A stretch of 64,000 nt of DNA from Branchiostoma floridae (lineage: Eukaryota > Chordata > Leptocardii > Amphioxiformes > Branchiostomatidae): assembly GCF_000003815.2 (NCBI RefSeq), contig NW_023365775.1, positions 250,893 through 314,892 of the forward strand, written 5' to 3'. Numbering within the stretch: the first letter of the stretch is position 1; the number at the start of each line of letters is the position of its first letter. Shown in pieces: positions 61,001 through 64,000 of this stretch. The notes under the pieces are model-generated. The model had not been told where the DNA came from. It made no database searches and saw nothing but the letters and a program-made list of their open reading frames with translations. The position numbers were made by a program, and so were the translations under genes.

Positions 61001-64000
61001 AATCCACAGAAATAGTCACCTTCTGAACATAAGTCCTGCAACCGCCGGAGTGTTCAACGATCTGAAATTCGAATTCACCCGCTGAAATTGGCGCATGTGC
61101 AGAAGTTAAAACGTCATGTTTCCCGTGGGGATCATAAGAAAAGACGCAGCCGTCTGCCGGCGTCGAGTGACTAAGTATTTTATAGCCCCATCAGTGGCCG
61201 TCTCCGACGGCAATGGAAGGTCTTTCAGCCGTTCGGGCGTTCACCATAAAAACTGACAGAACGGCACGGACGCTCACGATGTGTCCGCGGCCATTTCGGA
61301 CGGGAATGAACGCGTCCAGAACGTCTGAAACGCGCTCAGACGCCATTGGACGCTTGTAGACGCCGTCCGGGCAGTTTCGGACGCTTGAATTTTCACAGAG
61401 GTACCAATTGCGATAACATTAGGGAACGTACTTGTTTATGTCACTAAGAAACAGTAACTGAGATTGTACAAATGTGCAGTTATTGAATTCTTCATGCACT
61501 ATCATTATATAGACCCTGGAAAGGATTCTTGTGGACAGACGCTTGTCCGGACTGCCACCCAGTCTCCAGACTGTCATCAGCTCTGTTCCCAGCTGGTCTC
61601 TACTGAATGCAGGTCTTCCACATGTTATGCAAGGTAGGTCAACTGTGCTGCTATACTTACAATGTGTGCCTTACTGGGCAATGCGCGACTTATTTTATCA
61701 ACTTTGTGTATTTTTATGTTATCCACTATGCCCACACAAACATACAACACATGGGTAAAATGCGTGACCTCTACAAACAAAATGGCAATGTCTGTAAAGT
61801 GTAATGTCACATCCTCATTTTTGGTTCCAAATTAAATGCAAATATTCTATCTTCATTATGTGATGTCACTTTGCAGTTGATTGCTGATAAATTACTCAAG
61901 GTTGTCTGAGTCCAAAATTTGGGTAAATCAAGTTGACACTGTTGTTAGAGGTTACGGTCTGACTCTGATCCAGATAATATATACAGTGAAACTTGTACAA
62001 GCGACCACGTCAGTAAGATAACCATCGGTCTATAACAGCGGCCTTTGGACGGTCCCGATTTTATACCTCATAGACACAAGCATATGCAACGTAGCCAAAG
62101 TGCCCCCTTCTCTTCTGTGCGACCACCCCGAATCCGGTCCACACGTGACTGAAATGTTGCACATGTATTTTTTATTTTTTTTACCAGGCTGTGCTGCACT
62201 ACTTGCCAACCGCAACTCTCTGGGCAGCAGTGATCGGCTCAGAGTTGCGGAGACCAAGCTGTTGTACACCCTCCACTGGATCCTGCTGGACGCCCCCCAT
62301 GAGTGGTACAGTAACGTAGATGATGAGTGTGAAAATCTGGAAACGAAACTCTTCCCCCTGGAAACGATTCGAAACTTCGTCCATCTCTTCGCCCCGCTGG
62401 TGAATTGCATTCGCGAGAACGACCTGACCTTCCGTCTCTCAAAGGGCATCCGGATCTGGAAGCCGATGTGGGAACATCGCCAACCGGAGGTTTCATGTTT
62501 CTGCGTCTTCATTAAACCAAAGTTTACGGCCAGTATGGAGCACGTTGCCGGCGATTGTGCGACCAATGCAAAAAACGCCCAGGTACAGGACATCTGCGAG
62601 GTTTGCCGTACTTCCGTCCAAGACTGTCAGTGCAGAACAGACAAGACGAAGAGCACGAATCTTTCATCTTCCTCGAACGTTCTTGACGTACACTTTGACC
62701 AGTCATGGCACAACGCATGTAAATCCAACCCGGAAATCCCCACTAGCGTTCAAAAACAGGAGGAGGAGTTGAGTCAGGAGCAGGATGTTTCGTGTGCGAC
62801 TTATTTTGACGTTGCCGTGCTGCAGTGCCTGTTCAAAAAGCACTGGTCGGAAGATGGGGTTAACTGGGCCCTGCAGTATGTACTCCAACGCTTGCGATCC
62901 CTCCTCGATGCGAAGTTGTATCAGGAGAATCGACGGCGTCGAAGCTGCTCCACTCCTGCTGGTAACATCCCGACCATTGAGGTCACCCCCAGCGGACAGG
63001 GGACAGCGCCAGCTGCTAAGGACGGGAGGAAACAGCAGTCAAGTTCGGGTCTGGAAGGGGACAGCAGGCGCCTTTCTGTCCCTGAAGGCATCACAAAGTC
63101 TCCCCAGTTTACGAGGAGGGAAGTGAATGGGCCAAACAGCCAGCAGAAAGCAGGAAAAGAAGCAGCGGAAAATCCGCCCTCCAGACAGCCGCGAAGGTCA
63201 AGAAGGTACGGCACAACGACATGCCCGTGGAATCTCCCCCTACCCATAGAAGAAGAATCAAGTGAGGAGGGATCGCAGAAAAACAGCGTGTCATCCGACT
63301 GTGCCCCCACAGAAATTCCTCTGGTGATCGTAGAGGACTCTGAAACGGTCACACTTGGGGAGACGCCCTCAAAGCCAAGCGACAAGAAACAGTCAGGGTC
63401 GGATCCTTTTTTGGGTAAAACCCGCCGTGCGTCCGCTGTACAGAAGGAGAGCGATTGGAACGTGACCAGAAACAAGGAGACGGCAAGCAAAACACACAAG
63501 GGTCTTACGAGATTCAGCAGTCTTCCCATAGGAGTGACTGATAAACATGAAAGTCTAGCGGCAGAGTGTGACAACAGAACGCCACCCAAGCGTCGGGCAT
63601 CCCAGTCCCTGTCTTCAGAACTACTGGTCATCAAGCAGGGGGTTCAAAAGTCCAAAAGCGCCGGTTCTCCCCGCCAGAGTCCGAAGATAACCATCTCCCG
63701 AAGCGCCACGGACACGAAAATCAACTACAACCACATGGAGGAAGCGGAGGTTTGCGAAGTTCCCGGCGTAGCGTGCTACATCGAAAACGACGGAAAGTTG
63801 AGCTTCGATGCCATCGTCCACGCTATTCACCAAGTCGTCATGTCGGACTCCAACCTCCGTATCAGCAGTATTGTCCTCAACATCATCGATACACTGTTTG
63901 ACTTGGAGTTCATTCCCCTCAATCAAAATGAACTTGGAAACAATAGTACGACCAACGCAACAGAAACTGATGCTCAAAATAAGACCAAGGAGAAAAAAGA
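58093..64000 (+). CDS. UNC80: UNC80, NALCN channel complex subunit (5' part, continues past right edge)
   Basis: Exons 58093-58217, 58861-58909, 61513-61633 and 62188-64000 join in frame, giving about 702 residues to the window end. The protein follows vertebrate UNC80 closely: FLWRLTSPFVQSKLTKQYEG, then ERILVDRRLSGLPPSLQ, LPHVMQ, VAETKLLYTLHWILLDAP, FAPLVNCIRENDLTFRLSKG, IWKPMWEHRQP, later ATYFDVAVLQCLFKKHWSED and a final conserved helix region (SNLRISSIVLNIIDTL). UNC80 is a very large helical-repeat protein that links UNC79 to the NALCN sodium-leak channel and sets its surface level and activity. The start is secure: an in-frame TGA lies 12 bases before the ATG. The fourth exon is open for at least 1.8 kb, so a region split over several exons in vertebrates is fused here. 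The Ser/Thr/Lys-rich stretch at 62950-63720 is poorly conserved linker. Confidence 0.96.
59252..61401. mobile_element. UNC80: 2.15-kb DNA transposon in UNC80 intron 2
   Basis: The left end CCTATGTGAAAATTCAAGCG and the reverse complement of the right end CCTCTGTGAAAATTCAAGCG are near-identical. TA flanks both (59250-59251, 61402-61403). Both subterminal zones are unusually GC-rich and packed with GACG/CGTC words such as GGACGC and GACGGC; the middle is AT-rich. No transposase is readable. The long GC-rich minus-strand frame at its left end has no family match and is dismissed. Confidence 0.8.

Noticed and set aside
62921-63634. 237-codon minus-strand open frame
   Set aside because: It lies entirely opposite the UNC80 exon, which is open and conserved on the plus strand. 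It is an antisense shadow.

Overview
The window is animal nuclear DNA, most probably from a lancelet (amphioxus, Branchiostoma). The reasons are intron-rich genes with GT-AG junctions, a chordate-type UNC80 gene, phase-1 exon shuffling of C-type lectin (CTLD), TSP1 and CUB modules, an RBCC-less coiled-coil/NHL protein, an H-type lectin, a tRNA-headed SINE and very many small inverted-repeat transposons. No bacterial, organellar or viral genes were seen. All exon joins below were made by hand from splice sites, reading phase and protein similarity; none is backed by transcripts.

Layout. Positions 398-4452 (minus) hold the 5' half of a secreted pancreatic-lipase-family gene that runs off the left edge. 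Positions 10780-25811 (minus) hold a secreted mosaic lectin: signal peptide, Cys-rich module, TSP1, CUB, CTLD, CTLD, TSP1, TSP1, CTLD. Its untranslated first exon and signal-peptide exon are recognisably homologous to those of the lipase gene, so the two genes share a duplicated 5' module. Positions 25.8-30.6 kb are a transposon cluster. Positions 30667-36033 (plus) encode a type II membrane H-type lectin with duplicated tyrosine-motif exons in the cytoplasmic tail, a transmembrane exon with a possible second version, and a coiled-coil stalk. Positions 37517-40246 (plus) encode a 607-residue coiled-coil/NHL protein. Positions 41610-44672 (minus) encode a mitochondrial THEM4-like acyl-CoA thioesterase. 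Positions 47028-48251 (minus) encode a secreted leucine-rich-repeat protein with a threonine-rich tail. Positions 49629-53509 are a 183-bp satellite of about 21 units with a higher-order block and a 108-base assembly gap. Positions 54229-55442 are a non-autonomous DNA transposon. From 58093 to the right edge (plus) lies the 5' part of UNC80, the large auxiliary subunit of the NALCN sodium-leak channel.

The genes do not form one pathway. Four of the seven (lipase, mosaic lectin, H-lectin, LRR) are secreted or surface proteins of families expanded in lancelets and often linked to gut or mucosal recognition (inference). UNC80, the thioesterase and the NHL protein are cell-internal. Much of the space between and inside genes is explained by dispersed repeats: two families with hairpin ends, several foldback elements with visible target-site duplications, a SINE with a 10-bp duplication, and microsatellites.
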